Shown here: piece after piece, positions 1 through 9,147 of the stretch
How the letters are laid out: the number at the start of each line of letters is the position of its first letter
Position numbering within the stretch: position 1 is the first letter of the stretch
NCBI RefSeq assembly: GCF_011752815.1
Contig: NZ_VWWV01000001.1
Location: 868,001 to 932,000 of the forward strand
From: Enterobacter sp. Cy-643
GTDB lineage: Bacteria; Pseudomonadota; Gammaproteobacteria; Enterobacterales; Enterobacteriaceae
Reading direction: 5' to 3'
Length of the DNA: 64,000 nt
Position numbers and translations under genes: made by a program
Notes under the pieces: model-generated
The model's input: only the letters and a program-made list of their open reading frames with translations
Told to the model about the DNA's origin: nothing
The model's database searches: none

Positions 1-417
1 AGCGACAGCAGCGGCCTGCTGTTGGTGACACCGCTCAACAGCTACCAGAACAACCTGATCAGTATCGATCCGATGAACCTGCCGGCTAACATGCGGATCC
101 GCAGCGTCAGCCTGAATGCTACCCCGGCCGATCGCTCCGGAACGCTGGTGAATTTTGATATCAAGCCGGTTCGCGCCGCGCAGGTAAGCCTGGTTGACGG
201 TAAAGGTAAAGCCATCGCCGAAGGCAGCCCGGTCAGGTTGATGACCGGCGCCGGGCAGAACAGCGTTGTCGGGTTTGATGGCATGACCTATTTCGATGCG
301 CTTGAGCTGCACAATCAACTCCGGGTGACAACAGAAAGCGGCCTATGCGTGGCTGAGTTTGACTATCCAGAGAATCAGAAAAGCGTACCGACTATTGGGC
401 CTATCGTGTGCCGATAG
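1..417 (+). CDS. Fimbrial outer-membrane usher, C-terminal fragment (CsuD-like)
   Basis: The reading frame is open from the window edge and ends at 415-417, so only the last 138 codons of a chaperone-usher pilus usher are present. The fragment reads as the C-terminal plug/CTD region: a beta-rich stretch with a Lys-Gly-Lys-rich turn, then the YFDAL segment, and two cysteines near the end (GLC, PIVC) as expected for the disulfide of usher C-terminal domains. The usher would be the outer-membrane pore that assembles and secretes pilin subunits. The next gene is a Csu-type tip adhesin, so this is most likely the archaic (sigma-class) usher CsuD. The N-terminus, barrel and signal peptide lie outside the window. 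Confidence 0.85.
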   Translation, partial: SDSSGLLLVTPLNSYQNNLISIDPMNLPANMRIRSVSLNATPADRSGTLVNFDIKPVRAAQVSLVDGKGKAIAEGSPVRLMTGAGQNSVVGFDGMTYFDALELHNQLRVTTESGLCVAEFDYPENQKSVPTIGPIVCR

Positions 418-452
418 CGTATCTGAGGCATTTTAAGACAGGAGTTACCCGC

Positions 453-1409
453 ATGAGATTGAAACAACTGTTACTGCTGGCGGTGCTCCTGCTTTCCCCC
501 GGGATTAGCCATGCGGTCGTTTGCTCGGTGAGCAACGTGCAAACCGTTAATTTTGGCACCATCAACCCGCTGGCGGCGGGGACGCCCAATACTTCGATGA
601 CCTTCGATTACAGCTGTACCAAACAGCTGGGCGATCTGCTGGCCGGGGTAACGCTTTGTTTTAATATCGATGGCGCGGGGGTAGGGAACCACAAAATGTC
701 TTTCGCCGGGCCGCCGGCCAGTACGCTGAGCTATGAGCTGTATCAGGGCACGTTAAGCGGAGGGGCGTGGGGGAGCCAGTTCCAGTCGGGAACAACTTTT
801 CCGGTGGTGCAGCTCAACTTACTCAACCTGACGCCCGTCACCGGCAGCCTGACGGTCTATGCCCAAATGTTGCTGCCGCAAACTTCCGCTGCACCGGGAA
901 GCTATCAGGATATTTATACCAGCGGCATGACCACGGTCACGATGAATACCGGCCTGCTGGCGCCGCCCGCAAGCTGCGGCACGGGCGTGGCGGCAAACTT
1001 TCCTTTTAACGTTGTGGCCACCGTGAACAAACAGTGCAACGTCAGCTACGCCAATAACGTTAGCTTCGGGCAGGTAGCGGCGATGCAAAGCAACGTGGCG
1101 TCGAATAATACTATCGGTATTGCCTGCACCAACGGCACGCTTTATACCGTGGGCCTGACGCCATCGAACGGCAACACGGGCGGCACCGGGGCGCTAAAAG
1201 GGACTGGCGCTAACACCGACCAGGTGCCTTATCAGCTACGACAAGCCACCGGGACATCCGGGGCGGTATGGGGCAACACGGCGCAGAACATGCCGTCCAG
1301 CACCGGTACCGGGGCGACGCAGCAATTCCCGGTCTATGTCACTATTCCCAGCACCAACTACACGCCGGATGACTATGCCGACACGGTGACCATCACCGTA
1401 ACCTATTGA
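453..1409 (+). CDS. Csu-type pilus tip adhesin, two spore-coat-U (SCPU) domains
   Basis: 318 residues. A signal peptide of about 21 residues ends at SHA, followed by VVCSV. Two SCPU-type Ig-like domains follow, roughly residues 22-170 and 180-318. Each begins with a Cys-containing strand (CSVSN, QCNVSY), has the conserved FG(T/Q)(I/V) turn, and carries a second cysteine downstream (YSC, IAC). A two-domain architecture at the end of a Csu operon is typical of the CsuE tip subunit, which mediates adhesion to abiotic surfaces and biofilm formation. ATG 453 is chosen over the in-frame codon at 408 because it directly precedes the signal peptide and has AGGAG about 9 nt upstream. It follows the usher gene by 35 nt, so they share an operon. 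Confidence 0.85.
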   Translation: MRLKQLLLLAVLLLSPGISHAVVCSVSNVQTVNFGTINPLAAGTPNTSMTFDYSCTKQLGDLLAGVTLCFNIDGAGVGNHKMSFAGPPASTLSYELYQGTLSGGAWGSQFQSGTTFPVVQLNLLNLTPVTGSLTVYAQMLLPQTSAAPGSYQDIYTSGMTTVTMNTGLLAPPASCGTGVAANFPFNVVATVNKQCNVSYANNVSFGQVAAMQSNVASNNTIGIACTNGTLYTVGLTPSNGNTGGTGALKGTGANTDQVPYQLRQATGTSGAVWGNTAQNMPSSTGTGATQQFPVYVTIPSTNYTPDDYADTVTITVTY

Positions 1410-1433
1410 TCGTTGCCTTCCCCCAGCACAGAG

Positions 1434-1460
1434 CCGGTTGCCGTGGCGCAACCGGTTAAT
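1434..1460 (+). terminator. Hairpin after the pilus operon
   Basis: CCGGTTGC (1434-1441) and GCAACCGG (1448-1455) form an 8-bp perfect stem with a 6-nt loop 25 nt after the adhesin stop. The following tract (TTAATTT) is only moderately T-rich, so the terminator may be weak. It separates the pilus operon from the sigma-28 promoter of tar. Confidence 0.55.
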
Positions 1461-1477
1461 TTCCCTGTGACTTAACG

Positions 1478-1504
1478 TAAAGTTCCCGCGTGCCGTGCCG
1501 ATAA
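1478..1504 (+). promoter_or_regulatory. FliA (sigma-28) promoter of tar
   Basis: TAAA at 1478-1481 and GCCGATAA at 1497-1504, separated by exactly 15 nt, match the flagellar class III promoter consensus TAAA-N15-GCCGATAA at every consensus position. It lies 31 nt before the tar start. It would make tar-tap-cheRBYZ a FliA-dependent operon independent of the upstream pilus genes. Confidence 0.92.
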
Positions 1505-1535
1505 CCTCGGGAACAAGTCGTTAAAAGGGCGTCCT

Positions 1536-3203
1536 ATGTTAAAGCGTATTCGCGTTGTCACCATGCTGATGATGGTGCTGGTGGTGTTCGCGCTGCTGCA
1601 AATCATTTCCGGTGGAATGTTCTTTAATTCGTTAAAAAACAACAATGATAACTCCAAAATCTCCCGCGAACTGCGGGTGCAGCAGGCCGAATTAAATCAG
1701 GCATGGATCCTGATGTTGCACACGCGCATTAACCTTAGCCGCTCAGCCGCACGCATGATGATGGATCCGGCCAATAGCCAGAGCGCAGCCAAAACCGATC
1801 TGCTGAACAATGCGAAGAAATCCCTTACCAGCGCGGAGCAGCATTACAACAACTTTAAACAGGTTGCGCCCATTTCCCCAGAAATGAACACCGTGGTGAA
1901 AGATATCGACGGTGATTATCAGACCTACCATCAGGCGCTGGCGGAGCTGATTGGCTACCTGGAAAGCGGCAACATGGATGCCTATTTCGGTCAGTCGACC
2001 CAGGGCATGCAGAATGCGCTGGAAAAAGCCTACGACGGCTACCTGGCGCTGAACGATCGCATGTACGAAGCCTCGTACGTCGACAGCCGCGACGGCTATA
2101 CCTTTGCCATCTGGCAGCTTGGCATTTTAGCCCTGGCGCTGGCTGCCGTCATTTTGCTGGTCTGGGTCGGTATGCGCCAGATCCTGCTTAAGCCGCTGAA
2201 CGTGGTGATTGGCCATATCCGCGAGATTGCGGCCGGAAACCTGACGGAAAAAATTTCCGTTGAAGGGAAAAACGAGCTGACCCAGCTTGCCTCCAGCGTA
2301 CAGCACATGCAGCAGGAGCTGATTACCACGGTCAGCAGCGTGCGCGAAGGGTCGGATGCGATTTACAGCGGCACCACCGAAATTGCCGCAGGCAACAACG
2401 ATCTTTCCTCCCGCACCGAGCAACAGGCGGCATCCCTGGAAGAAACTGCCGCCAGTATGGAGCAACTCACCGCCACCGTTAAACAGAACGCCGAAAACGC
2501 GCGTCAGGCTTCTCAGCTGGCGCTGAATGCGTCCGAAACCGCGCAGCGCGGCGGCAAGGTTGTGGATGGCGTGGTGAAAACCATGCATGACATCGCAGGG
2601 GCCTCCAAGAAAATTGCCGACATCATTAGCGTAATTGATGGGATTGCTTTCCAGACCAACATTCTGGCGCTGAACGCGGCGGTAGAGGCCGCGCGTGCCG
2701 GTGAGCAGGGTCGTGGTTTTGCGGTCGTCGCGGGAGAAGTGCGTAATTTAGCCAGCCGCAGCGCCCAGGCGGCGAAAGAAATTAAGTTGCTGATTGAAGA
2801 TTCCGTTTCACGCGTGGACACGGGATCCGTGCTGGTGGAAAGCGCAGGGGAAACCATGAGCGACATCGTGAACGCGGTGACGCGGGTCACGGACATCATG
2901 GGCGAAATCGCCTCCGCTTCTGACGAGCAAAGCCGGGGTATCGATCAGGTCGCCCTGGCCGTGTCTGAGATGGACAGAGTGACGCAGCAGAACGCCTCGC
3001 TGGTGGAAGAGTCTGCTGCCGCGGCCGCCGCGCTGGAGGAGCAGGCCAGCCGCCTGACTCAATCGGTCGCGACGTTCCGTTTGCAAGGGAATGCGGGTAG
3101 TAAAAAACCTGCAGCGGCCGCGCCGGTAGCGCAAAGCCCTGTGGTTCACGCCCCGCGTACTCCGGCCCGGGCCGGGGATGACGATAACTGGGAAACTTTC
3201 TGA
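1536..3203 (+). CDS. tar: Methyl-accepting chemotaxis protein II, aspartate receptor
   Basis: 555 residues, typical transducer length. TM1 lies at about 7-30 and TM2 at about 192-215, flanking a periplasmic four-helix sensor domain; HAMP follows at about 216-268. The cytoplasmic signalling hairpin contains the conserved tip ([21 protein letters not shown]). The sensor carries Arg64, Arg69 and Arg73 ([11 protein letters not shown]) and a Thr in the TQGMQ segment (residue 155), the ligand contacts of aspartate receptor Tar. Tsr lacks the same Arg69/Arg73 pair, which decides Tar over Tsr. The C-terminal NWETF pentapeptide is the CheR/CheB docking tail. First gene of the FliA-driven operon; cheA and cheW are not immediately upstream as they are in E. 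coli. Confidence 0.95.
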   Translation: MLKRIRVVTMLMMVLVVFALLQIISGGMFFNSLKNNNDNSKISRELRVQQAELNQAWILMLHTRINLSRSAARMMMDPANSQSAAKTDLLNNAKKSLTSAEQHYNNFKQVAPISPEMNTVVKDIDGDYQTYHQALAELIGYLESGNMDAYFGQSTQGMQNALEKAYDGYLALNDRMYEASYVDSRDGYTFAIWQLGILALALAAVILLVWVGMRQILLKPLNVVIGHIREIAAGNLTEKISVEGKNELTQLASSVQHMQQELITTVSSVREGSDAIYSGTTEIAAGNNDLSSRTEQQAASLEETAASMEQLTATVKQNAENARQASQLALNASETAQRGGKVVDGVVKTMHDIAGASKKIADIISVIDGIAFQTNILALNAAVEAARAGEQGRGFAVVAGEVRNLASRSAQAAKEIKLLIEDSVSRVDTGSVLVESAGETMSDIVNAVTRVTDIMGEIASASDEQSRGIDQVALAVSEMDRVTQQNASLVEESAAAAAALEEQASRLTQSVATFRLQGNAGSKKPAAAAPVAQSPVVHAPRTPARAGDDDNWETF

Positions 3204-3245
3204 TCAGATGAATACCGGCCTGCTGGCCGGCAGAGGGAAGCTTTG

Positions 3246-4850
3246 ATGTTAAACCGTATCCGGATCTCGACCACGCTTTTCCTGATTTTGATTGTCTGCG
3301 GCGTTTTGCAGATTGGCAGTAATGGGTTGTCTTTTTGGGCTTTTCGTGACGATTTCCAGAACCTGAAAAGGGTTGAGGTTAGCAATCAGCAGCGCGATGC
3401 GTTAACCCAAAGCCGGGCCGCGTTACTGCAGGCCAGCAATGCCTTAAACCGGGCGGGCACGCTGACGGCGCTCAGCTATCCACCGGACGATATCAAACGG
3501 CTGATGGCGGATGCCCGCAGCAGCCTGAAGCAGGCGGATATGCTGTTTAACCAGTTTCTCGAGATCCCGCAGAAAGGGGGGGAAGCCGAGACAATGCTGG
3601 CGTCGACGAAAGAGAGCTATGCGGCGTTCAGAGACGATCTCCAGCATCAGGCAACGTGGCTCGAGAACAATCAGCTTTCTGACTTTATGACCGCGCCGGT
3701 ACAGAAATCGCAGGGCGTTTTTGATGCGAACTTCAATGCCTGGCAGCAGAGCATTAATCAGATTGTGCAAACCGCGAGCGGCGACAGCCAGAAAAATTAC
3801 CATATCTCTGCGGTGATTTTCACCGTGGTGACGATCATCGCCGTGGTGCTGTTGCTTGGCTCCCTGGCCTGGTCGCGCAAGATGATTGTGCAGCCGCTGG
3901 CGATTGTCCGTAGCCACTTTGACAGCATCGCCGCCGGGGATCTGGCAAAGCCCATTTCTGTCTTCGGGCGCAATGAAATCTCGGAGATATTCGCCAGCCT
4001 GAAAAACATGCAGACGGCGTTAAAAGAGACGGTCAGTCAGGTGCGCAGCGGCACCCGCTCCATGCACGCCGGTATCGGTGAGATTGCCGCGGGCAACAGC
4101 GACCTGTCTGCACGTACCGAGCAGCAGGCGGCTTCCCTGGCCGAAACGGCGGCCAGCATGGAGCAGCTCACGGCTACAGTCGGGCAGAACGCCGATAACG
4201 CCCGCCAGGCGGCACAGCTTTCCCGCAGCGCGGCCGATACCGCGAAACAGGGCGGGCAGCAGGCAGCGAATGTGGCAAACACCATGCGCGACATTGCCGG
4301 CAGCTCGCAGAAAATTAGCGATATTACTAGCGTGATCGACGGTATTGCGTTCCAGACCAATATTCTCGCGCTGAACGCGGCGGTGGAAGCGGCGCGCGCC
4401 GGGGAGCAGGGGCGTGGTTTTGCGGTGGTTGCCGGGGAAGTTCGCAACCTGGCCAGCCGCAGCGCGCAGGCGGCCAAAGAGATCAAAGTGTTAATCGAAG
4501 AGTCCGTTGACCGCGTACAGCAGGGGTCGAAGCTGGTCGATACGGCGGCAACAACCATGGCTGAGATTGTCCGTTCGGTCACGCAGGTGAACGACATTAT
4601 GGGCGAAATTGCCTCGGCGTCAGATGAACAGCGCCGTGGGATTGAGCAAGTCGCCCAGGCCGTCAGCCAGATGGATCAGGTCACGCAGCAAAACGCCGCG
4701 CTGGTTGAAGAAGCCGCCACCGCCACCGATGCGCTGGCGGGACAGGCTGAATATCTTTCCGGCGTGGTGGCGGTATTTAACCTGAGCGGCACCGACGCTG
4801 AGCCAGCAGCCAGTGAATTTGTCGCGGCCGGAGAATGGGTAACATCTTGA
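3246..4850 (+). CDS. tap: Methyl-accepting chemotaxis protein IV, dipeptide receptor
   Basis: 534 residues. The N-terminus ([15 protein letters not shown]) and the sensor-domain segments [16 protein letters not shown] and [14 protein letters not shown] are characteristic of Tap, which senses dipeptides together with periplasmic DppA, and pyrimidines. It has TM1, a periplasmic domain, TM2 at about 190-212, HAMP and a conserved signalling hairpin. Unlike tar it lacks the C-terminal NWETF, so adaptation should rely on CheR tethered to other receptors, as in E. coli. ATG 3246 is preferred to the overlapping TTG at 3243 because it follows an AGGGAAG Shine-Dalgarno. It lies 42 nt after tar. Confidence 0.95.
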   Translation: MLNRIRISTTLFLILIVCGVLQIGSNGLSFWAFRDDFQNLKRVEVSNQQRDALTQSRAALLQASNALNRAGTLTALSYPPDDIKRLMADARSSLKQADMLFNQFLEIPQKGGEAETMLASTKESYAAFRDDLQHQATWLENNQLSDFMTAPVQKSQGVFDANFNAWQQSINQIVQTASGDSQKNYHISAVIFTVVTIIAVVLLLGSLAWSRKMIVQPLAIVRSHFDSIAAGDLAKPISVFGRNEISEIFASLKNMQTALKETVSQVRSGTRSMHAGIGEIAAGNSDLSARTEQQAASLAETAASMEQLTATVGQNADNARQAAQLSRSAADTAKQGGQQAANVANTMRDIAGSSQKISDITSVIDGIAFQTNILALNAAVEAARAGEQGRGFAVVAGEVRNLASRSAQAAKEIKVLIEESVDRVQQGSKLVDTAATTMAEIVRSVTQVNDIMGEIASASDEQRRGIEQVAQAVSQMDQVTQQNAALVEEAATATDALAGQAEYLSGVVAVFNLSGTDAEPAASEFVAAGEWVTS

Positions 4851-4869
4851 AGGGAATAAAGAAGGCGCT

Positions 4870-5736
4870 ATGACATCATCAACGCCCACCGGGCAACAGT
4901 CATTAATGCTACAGATGACACAGCGTCTGCCGCTGTCCGACGCGCATTTTCGTCGGATATGCCAGTTGATCTATCAGCGCGCGGGTATCGTGCTGGCCGA
5001 CCATAAACGGGACATGGTTTATAACCGACTGGTTCGCCGCCTGCGTCTGCTGGGTCTGGATGATTTTGGCCGCTACTTAGGCATGCTGGAGGCCAACTCC
5101 AGCAGCGCCGAATGGCAGGCGTTTATCAACTCGCTGACCACTAACCTGACCGCTTTCTTTCGCGAAGGACACCATTTTCCGATCCTCGCCGAGCATGCCC
5201 GCAAACGCAGCGGGGACTATAAAGTCTGGAGCGCCGCGGCTTCGACCGGCGAGGAGCCTTATTCCATCGCGATTACCCTGGCGGATGTGCTGGGGGGCGG
5301 CGCGGGACGCTGGAAGGTGTTTGCCAGCGACATCGACACGCAAGTGCTGGAGAAGGCGCAGAGCGGCGTTTATCGCCAGGAGGAGCTGAAGACGCTTTCA
5401 CCGGTACAGATGCAGCGCTACTTCATGCGCGGTACGGGGCCGCATGAAGGGCTGGTCCGGGTACGCAGTGAACTGTCGAATCATATTGATTTTGCACCGA
5501 TAAACCTGCTGGACAAGCAGGCGCCGGTGCCGGGGCCATTTGACGCCATTTTTTGCCGCAACGTGATGATTTATTTTGATAAAGCTACACAGCAGGCAAT
5601 TCTGCAGCGTTTTGTTCCGCTGCTGAAACCCGGCGGGCTGCTGTTTGCCGGGCATTCGGAGAACTTCAGTAACCTCAGCCGCGACTTCTGGCTGCGTGGT
5701 CAGACGGTCTATGGCCTGAGTAAGGAAAGAACATGA
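4870..5736 (+). CDS. cheR: Chemotaxis protein methyltransferase
   Basis: 288 residues. CheR transfers methyl groups from S-adenosylmethionine to glutamates in receptor signalling helices, the adaptation reaction opposed by CheB. An N-terminal all-helical domain (about 15-90, with the [18 protein letters not shown] segment) precedes the SAM-binding domain. The latter includes [25 protein letters not shown] (SAM loop) and [11 protein letters not shown]. It is near-identical to E. coli CheR throughout. It starts 19 nt after tap and its stop overlaps the cheB start by 4 nt (ATGA), indicating translational coupling. Confidence 0.97.
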   Translation: MTSSTPTGQQSLMLQMTQRLPLSDAHFRRICQLIYQRAGIVLADHKRDMVYNRLVRRLRLLGLDDFGRYLGMLEANSSSAEWQAFINSLTTNLTAFFREGHHFPILAEHARKRSGDYKVWSAAASTGEEPYSIAITLADVLGGGAGRWKVFASDIDTQVLEKAQSGVYRQEELKTLSPVQMQRYFMRGTGPHEGLVRVRSELSNHIDFAPINLLDKQAPVPGPFDAIFCRNVMIYFDKATQQAILQRFVPLLKPGGLLFAGHSENFSNLSRDFWLRGQTVYGLSKERT

Positions 5737-6782
5737 CGAAAATACGTGTCTTATCGGTCGATGACTCTGCGCTGATGCGGCAGATAATGACGGAAATTAT
5801 CAATAGTCATAGCGATATGGAAATGGTTGCTACCGCCCCGGACCCGCTGGTGGCGCGCGATCTGATTAAAAAGTTCAATCCGGATGTGTTAACGCTGGAT
5901 GTCGAAATGCCGCGAATGGATGGCCTCGACTTCCTGGAGAAGCTGATGCGCCTGCGGCCTATGCCGGTGGTCATGGTTTCCTCGCTGACCGGAAAAGGGT
6001 CGGAAGTGACGCTGCGCGCGCTGGAGCTGGGGGCTATCGACTTTGTGACCAAGCCGCAGCTGGGCATCCGCGAAGGGATGCTGGCCTACAGCGAAATGAT
6101 TGCTGAAAAGGTAAGAACCGCCGCCAGGGCTAAGATTGCCGCTCATGCGCCAGCTGCCGTGCCTGCGACCCTGAAGGCCGGCCCGCTGCTTAGCTCGGAA
6201 AAACTGATCGCGATTGGGGCTTCAACCGGCGGCACCGAAGCGATTCGGCATGTGCTGCAGCCGCTGCCGCTTTCCAGCCCGGCGCTGTTGATTACCCAGC
6301 ATATGCCGCCGGGCTTCACCCGTTCGTTCGCCGAGCGGCTGAACAAGCTGTGCCAGATCAGCGTTAAAGAGGCCGAGGACGGCGAGCGCGTACTGCCGGG
6401 CCATGCCTATATCGCCCCGGGTGATAAGCACATGGAGCTGGCGCGCAGCGGCGCAAACTATCAAATCAAATTACATGACGGCCCACCCGTGAACCGGCAT
6501 CGCCCGGCCGTGGATGTGCTGTTCCATTCGGTGGCGAAACACGCGGGGCGTAACGCCGTGGGCGTGATCCTCACCGGGATGGGTAATGACGGTGCCGCCG
6601 GGATGCTGGCGATGCACCAGGCAGGGGCGTGGACCATCGCCCAAAACGAAGCAAGTTGTGTGGTGTTCGGCATGCCGCGTGAGGCCATCAATTCCGGTGG
6701 CGTCAGCGAAGTGGTCGATTTAAGCCAGGTTAGCCAGCAGATGCTGGCGAAAATTAGTGCCGGACAGGCAATACGTATTTAA
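5733..6782 (+). CDS. cheB: Protein-glutamate methylesterase/glutamine deamidase
   Basis: 349 residues. Residues 1-about 125 form a response-regulator receiver (SVDDSA acidic pocket, phospho-acceptor Asp in [12 protein letters not shown], Lys in VTKPQ). A linker leads to the methylesterase domain (about 155-345) with the catalytic Ser in GASTGGT, His in TQHMPPGFT and Asp in GMGNDGA. It removes methyl groups from receptors and deamidates specific glutamines after phosphorylation by CheA. The start codon overlaps the cheR stop. Confidence 0.97.
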   Translation: MTKIRVLSVDDSALMRQIMTEIINSHSDMEMVATAPDPLVARDLIKKFNPDVLTLDVEMPRMDGLDFLEKLMRLRPMPVVMVSSLTGKGSEVTLRALELGAIDFVTKPQLGIREGMLAYSEMIAEKVRTAARAKIAAHAPAAVPATLKAGPLLSSEKLIAIGASTGGTEAIRHVLQPLPLSSPALLITQHMPPGFTRSFAERLNKLCQISVKEAEDGERVLPGHAYIAPGDKHMELARSGANYQIKLHDGPPVNRHRPAVDVLFHSVAKHAGRNAVGVILTGMGNDGAAGMLAMHQAGAWTIAQNEASCVVFGMPREAINSGGVSEVVDLSQVSQQMLAKISAGQAIRI

Positions 6783-6786
6783 CTGA

Positions 6787-7191
<405 letters not shown>

Positions 7192-7201
7192 GGAGGCGCA
7201 A

Positions 7202-7852
7202 ATGCACTCATCAACAAACCCGGCAACAGAGATACACGAGCATTCACCGACCGATATCATTGCACGTATCGGCAGCCTGACCCGCATGCTGCGCGACAGC
7301 CTGCGTGAGCTGGGGCTCGACCAGGCTATTGCTGAAGCGGCTGAAGCTATTCCTGACGCCCGCGATCGTCTGGACTATGTCGTGCAGATGACCGCGCAGG
7401 CCGCCGAGCGTGCCCTGAACTGCGTGGAGCTGTCTCAGCCTCATCAGAACCAGCTGGAAAGCGAAGCGAAAGCGCTGAGCGGCCGCTGGGATGCATGGTT
7501 TGAAAATCCGATCGAGCTGAAAGATGCGCGTGAACTGGTGACCGACACCCGCAGCTACCTGTCAGGCGTCCCGGAGCACACCAGCTTCACCAATGCCCAG
7601 CTGTTGGAAATCATGATGGCGCAGGATTTCCAGGACCTCACCGGCCAGGTTATCAAGCGTATGATGGACGTTATCCAGGAGATCGAGCGCCAGCTGTTGA
7701 TGGTGCTGCTGGAAAACATGCCGGAGCCGGACGCTCGCGCCAAACGCGTGAACGAAGGCTTGCTGAACGGACCGCAGCTTGATGCCAGCGCCGCCGGCGT
7801 GGTGGCAAGTCAGGATCAGGTTGATGATTTGCTGGACAGCTTAGGCTTTTAA
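7202..7852 (+). CDS. cheZ: CheY-P phosphatase
   Basis: 216 residues, against about 214 in E. coli. It is a long helical-hairpin protein that dephosphorylates CheY-P. The catalytic glutamine lies in the invariant [17 protein letters not shown] segment. The C-terminal CheY-binding peptide ([15 protein letters not shown]) is intact. ATG 7202 is used rather than the longer frame from 7088, which would overlap cheY by about 100 nt. An AAGGAGG Shine-Dalgarno directly precedes 7202. Last gene of the tar operon. Confidence 0.97.
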   Translation: MHSSTNPATEIHEHSPTDIIARIGSLTRMLRDSLRELGLDQAIAEAAEAIPDARDRLDYVVQMTAQAAERALNCVELSQPHQNQLESEAKALSGRWDAWFENPIELKDARELVTDTRSYLSGVPEHTSFTNAQLLEIMMAQDFQDLTGQVIKRMMDVIQEIERQLLMVLLENMPEPDARAKRVNEGLLNGPQLDASAAGVVASQDQVDDLLDSLGF

Positions 7853-7860
7853 AATCGCGG

Positions 7861-7890
7861 CGGCCGCTCCCGCGTGCGCGGGGGAGGCCG
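7861..7890 (+). terminator. GC-rich hairpin after cheZ
   Basis: CTCCCGCG (7867-7874) faces CGCGGGGGAG (7877-7886), flanked by CGGCC/GGCCG, 10 nt downstream of the cheZ stop. There is no T-run, so it may be a processing or attenuation hairpin rather than a strong intrinsic terminator. The 100 nt from here to flhB should contain the flhB promoter; I could not assign an FlhDC site with confidence. Confidence 0.45.
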
Positions 7891-7995
7891 TCCGTTAACG
7901 TCAAAATAAACGTACAAAAACGTTTGTAATTCCTCTATTAGCCCAACCGTGCTCTGGCATGCTGTCCTTGAAAATGCGGCCACGAGATTGTTGCG

Positions 7996-9147
7996 GTGTC
8001 TGAAGATAGCGATCAGGAAAAAACAGAAGCCCCCACGGCCCACCGACTTGAAAAGGCGCGTGAAGAGGGGCAGATCCCGCGTTCCCGTGAACTGACTTCC
8101 CTGCTGATGTTACTGGTAGGGCTGTGCATTATCTGGATGGGCGGGGCGTCACTGGGCAAAATGCTCGGTGCAATGCTGTCTGATGGCCTGCATTTTGACC
8201 ATAAAATCATCAATGACCCCAGCCTGATCGTGAATCAGATCAGCCACTTGATAAAGCTTGCCGTGATGGCGCTGCTGCCGCTGATCTCTGGCCTGGTTAT
8301 TGTCGCGATAGCCGCGCCGATGCTGCTGGGGGGCGTGAACTTCAGCGCCAAGTCCATCAAGTTTAATCTCGGCAAGCTCAACCCGATTGCCGGCATTAAG
8401 CGGATGTTTTCCATGCAGACGGCGGCGGAGTTGCTGAAGGCGCTGCTGAAAGCGGTGCTGGTGGGCTGCGTGGCCGCCTGGTATTTGTGGCACAACTGGC
8501 CGGCGATGATGCGGTTGATGAGTGAGTCCCCGGTCACCGCCCTTGCCAGCGCGCTCAACATGGTGGCGCTTTGCGCTCTGCTGGTGATTCTGGGTCTTAT
8601 CCCGATGGTGGGATTTGACGTCTTCTTCCAGATTTACAGCCACATTAAAAAGTTACGCATGACCCGCCAGGATATTCGTGACGAGTACAAACAGAACGAA
8701 GGCGATCCGCACATTAAAGGGCGTATTCGCCAGCAGCAAAGAGCGATTGCGCGCCGCCGCATGATGGCCGATGTGCCAAAAGCTGACGTTATCGTGACCA
8801 ACCCGACCCACTATGCGGTGGCTTTGCAGTACGACGAAAATAAAATGAGCGCGCCTAAAGTCCTGGCGAAAGGCGCCGGGCTGATCGCTCAGCGCATTAA
8901 AGAAATTGGTAATGAAAACCGCATCCCGATGCTGGAAGCCCCCCCGCTGGCGCGTGCGCTGTACCGACATGCGGAAATTGGGCAGCAGATCCCCGGCCAG
9001 CTTTATTCTGCCGTGGCGGAAGTGCTGGCCTGGGTCTGGCAACTCAGGCGCTGGCGCGTGGCGGGCGGCTTAATTCCGAAGAAACCTGAAAATCTGCCGG
9101 TGCCTGAGGCGCTGGACTTTGCAAACGAGAAGGACTCCGATGGCTAA
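7996..9147 (+). CDS. flhB: Flagellar type III export switch protein
   Basis: 383 residues from a GTG start (MSEDSDQEKTEAPT). The hydrophilic N-terminus carries the conserved KTEAPTxHRLEKAREEGQ export motif. Four membrane helices follow (about 33-210). The cytoplasmic FlhBC domain contains the autocleavage site Asn-Pro-Thr-His in VIVTNPTHYAVAL. FlhB is the substrate-specificity switch from rod/hook to filament export. Its end overlaps the flhA start by 8 nt. Confidence 0.96.
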   Translation: MSEDSDQEKTEAPTAHRLEKAREEGQIPRSRELTSLLMLLVGLCIIWMGGASLGKMLGAMLSDGLHFDHKIINDPSLIVNQISHLIKLAVMALLPLISGLVIVAIAAPMLLGGVNFSAKSIKFNLGKLNPIAGIKRMFSMQTAAELLKALLKAVLVGCVAAWYLWHNWPAMMRLMSESPVTALASALNMVALCALLVILGLIPMVGFDVFFQIYSHIKKLRMTRQDIRDEYKQNEGDPHIKGRIRQQQRAIARRRMMADVPKADVIVTNPTHYAVALQYDENKMSAPKVLAKGAGLIAQRIKEIGNENRIPMLEAPPLARALYRHAEIGQQIPGQLYSAVAEVLAWVWQLRRWRVAGGLIPKKPENLPVPEALDFANEKDSDG

